From positions 72,660-94,158 of the forward strand of contig NW_008246102.1 in the NCBI RefSeq assembly GCF_000281045.1: a stretch of 21,499 bases of DNA. The letters are read 5' to 3'. A model generated the notes under the pieces. That model did no database searches and was not told where the DNA came from. It worked only from the letters and a program-made list of their open reading frames with translations. The stretch is from Saprolegnia diclina VS20 (taxonomy: Eukaryota > Oomycota > Saprolegniomycetes > Saprolegniales > Saprolegniaceae). The translations under genes and the position numbers were made by a program. Positions within the stretch are counted from its first letter, which is position 1. Each line of letters starts with the position of its first letter. Shown here piece by piece: positions 19,452-21,499 of the stretch.

Positions 19452-21499
19452 CCAGAGGAGGCGCTGCACGCGGCCGTTGAAACCGGCAAGTTCGATGACG
19501 TTCGCGCCTTGCTGGCGAGTGGTGTTCACCCCGACTGCGCAACCAATGTATATCGAGGCATCACGTTTGGTGGGTCATTAATGCATCTGTAGGGGATGGA
19601 AACACCGCTGATGAAAGCGATACATTTTGGCCACAGCGACATTGTGAACTTGTTGCTCGAATACCGTGCTGACGTCAACAGCGCTACCCATGTACGTATT
19701 TTGAAACCGAGAAAGAATGCTCATCGAATGTATAGCTGGGTATGACAGCGTTGCATGCCGCAGCGAGTAGCGGCAGTGACTTCATCAACCAACTGCTCCG
19801 CGTTGAAACCATCAACGTTAATGCAAAGACCAACGTAGGCGGCGGCTGGGGCACTAAGATCTCATTTGCATTTATCTGTGTAGAAGCAACAAACGCCATT
19901 GCATGCTGCGATTGCAGCCGGGCACTTGGCCAATGTCATCACCCTCTTGGACGCGGGCGCCGACCTCGAAGCTGCCTCTGAGGTACTTAGCGCCGTATTT
20001 GAATTACCCCCTCAATGCATGTACTAGGAGATGCAGCGACCGTTGCATTATGTAGCGATGTACGGCGGCAAGGACATTGCAGCCGTCCTTCTCGCGCGCC
20101 ACGCCCGGACCTCGGAGCGCGACAAGGTCATCATTCGGTGGTATGAATATGCAGGGCTTTATTGTTGCGTACTGTAGAGTGGCGACACTGCGCTGCATCT
20201 TGCGATTCGGCACAAGCACGGTGACGTGGCAGCACTCGTCGTCGAGGCCGGAGCCGATATCAGCGCCCTCTCGGTAACGTCTCACGGTCTACATCGCACC
20301 CATCACTGTGATTGTCGAGTAGAAAGGGCAGAGTCCGATGCATAGCGCCTGCCAACATGGTGTCACCGACGTCATCCCGGCCCTGATCGCCCGAGGCGCC
20401 GACGTCAACTCCCAGTTCGTACGTCATTTCGCCGTTATCTCAAGGGCTTGTTGCATTCCACTCGTGTAGAACTTAACGTCGCCGCTGATGATGGCAACTC
20501 ATCACAATCGCGCAGACGTGGTTCGGGCGCTTCTACAGTCACCCGACATTGATATCAACCGGCCCAACGCTGTGAGTATTCCTTCGCTCTTACATAGCTT
20601 CTGAGAGACGTATTTGTGGATAGCATGGGTTCACTGCCTTGCACGTTGCGGCGTCCACGAAGTGTTACGACATCGTTCGGACCCTGCTGCACGCCGGCGT
20701 TGATGTCGACCATCGGGATTTGGTGGTTCGGCTCACTGATGCAACACTTGGTGTTTGATCATTTCTCTAGGCGGGTGTGTGGGCTATTCAATTGGTCAAA
20801 CCAGAGAAAGACCGCGCCATGCTCGACCTGCTTCGGCCTGCATACGAGCACGTACGTCGGAGCCGCCAACCCATAGGAGTGACAACATGTATGTGTGTGT
20901 CGTAGCGAGAGCGGTTGCTGGAAGCGATGCGTTTGGCAGACGTCGGGCGCCTTGCGTATCTTCTGGAGCAGCCCTATAGCTGCAATATCAAGGACAAGGT
21001 GAGTATATTTCTGTCAACAACACTAACGCAACTCTAGCTTGGGTGCTCGCTGGTGCATTTGGCGGTGCTTGCAGATAATGAAGCGATGCTCGACATGCTT
21101 CTCGCCGAGTCCCGCATCCGTTTGGCGACTCTGAACAACGTACGACTGTGACGAACCACATCATTACGCAACGACTTGTCTGCTGTAGGAAAAGAAGACA
21201 CCGCTGACCATTGCCATCGAGCGCGGCTCTACCTCGATGGCCAAAAAGATCTTCGATCGGACGCTCCATTCGGTGGTCGAGGTCTGCACCGTGACTACTT
21301 CCAAGTGCTGACAAAGAATTTGGTAGATCTCGGCCGCCGAGTATGTCGAGACCAAGACGGCGCTTGGCGTCGGTGCCTTTGGTGTCGTCGTCCTTGGCAA
21401 GTACGAAGGGCAAAAGGTTGCCGTCAAGAAGTTCCGACGCGCCGATTATCTCAAGTCGTTCGAGGCCGAAGTCAACGCCCTCCTTGCGTAATACCCAGT
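19452..21499 (+). CDS. ankyrin-repeat TKL-type kinase, module B' (cut by window edge)
   Basis: I reconstruct 14 exons. Ankyrin exons: 19452-19547, 19593-19691, 19736-19834, 19884-19982, 20028-20126, 20178-20273, 20323-20418, 20470-20571, 20624-20722, 20771-20851, 20906-20998, 21038-21139, 21189-21281. First kinase exon: 21327-21487. That exon has the glycine loop GVGAFG, VAVKKF and EAEVNALL. The intron starting at 21488 runs off the window, so the catalytic lobe is not seen. The first exon (PEEALHAAV...) has no ATG and is preceded by a TAG, as in module B, so it is probably joined to A'. Exon sizes match module B closely. Confidence 0.8.

Larger units (their letters stand above)
15683..21499 (+). 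repeat. segmental duplication, right copy (damaged GTF3C6 - module A' - module B')
   Basis: Second copy of the block at 5852-12338, in direct orientation and continuing past the window. The GTF3C6 copy has decayed while the ankyrin-kinase reading frames remain open. Whether a module C' follows cannot be seen. Confidence 0.75.

Overview
The window looks like nuclear DNA of an oomycete, most likely a Saprolegnia/Achlya-type water mould. This is an inference from three things: GC-rich coding sequence; many 40-66 bp GT...AG introns, often starting GTAC and ending TAG; and the gene set. That set holds eIF5, a LACTB2-type metallo-beta-lactamase, a TFIIIC subunit 6 homologue and large ankyrin-repeat TKL-type kinases. 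No prokaryotic feature, CRISPR array, rRNA or tRNA was recognised.

Left part (1-6211): the 5' end of a probable secreted protein runs off the left edge on the minus strand. A decayed fragment of an eIF5 gene follows at about 785-935, then the intact eIF5 gene (minus, 1654-3003). A gene-poor stretch leads to a LACTB2-like hydrolase (plus, 4537-5604), which converges on a small GTF3C6-like gene (minus, 5852-6211).

Right part (6631-21499): an array of ankyrin-kinase modules, all on the plus strand. Module A (13 ankyrin exons plus kinase) is followed by module B (13 ankyrin exons plus kinase). Module C follows with 5 ankyrin exons, two C4 zinc ribbons and a kinase-like domain that has lost its catalytic motifs. 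My exon reconstruction runs through all three in one frame: 43 exons, 42 introns, about 1,990 residues. The A-to-B linker exons and their intron phases are conserved in a second copy, so I favour one giant gene, but separate genes are possible. Nearly every ankyrin exon codes for one repeat (about 31-34 codons) and is bounded by phase-0 introns.

The block from GTF3C6 through module B is duplicated about 9.7-9.8 kb downstream. That copy holds a decayed GTF3C6 (15683-15945, minus), module A' (16455-19398) and module B' (19452 to the right edge, cut just after the first kinase exon). A decayed DDE transposase (about 14865-15270) lies between the two blocks. The A and A' kinase exons, and even the intron inside them, are nearly identical while neighbouring introns cannot be aligned, which points to gene conversion. 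Module A and module B share an internal layout, so the locus appears to have grown by at least two rounds of duplication.
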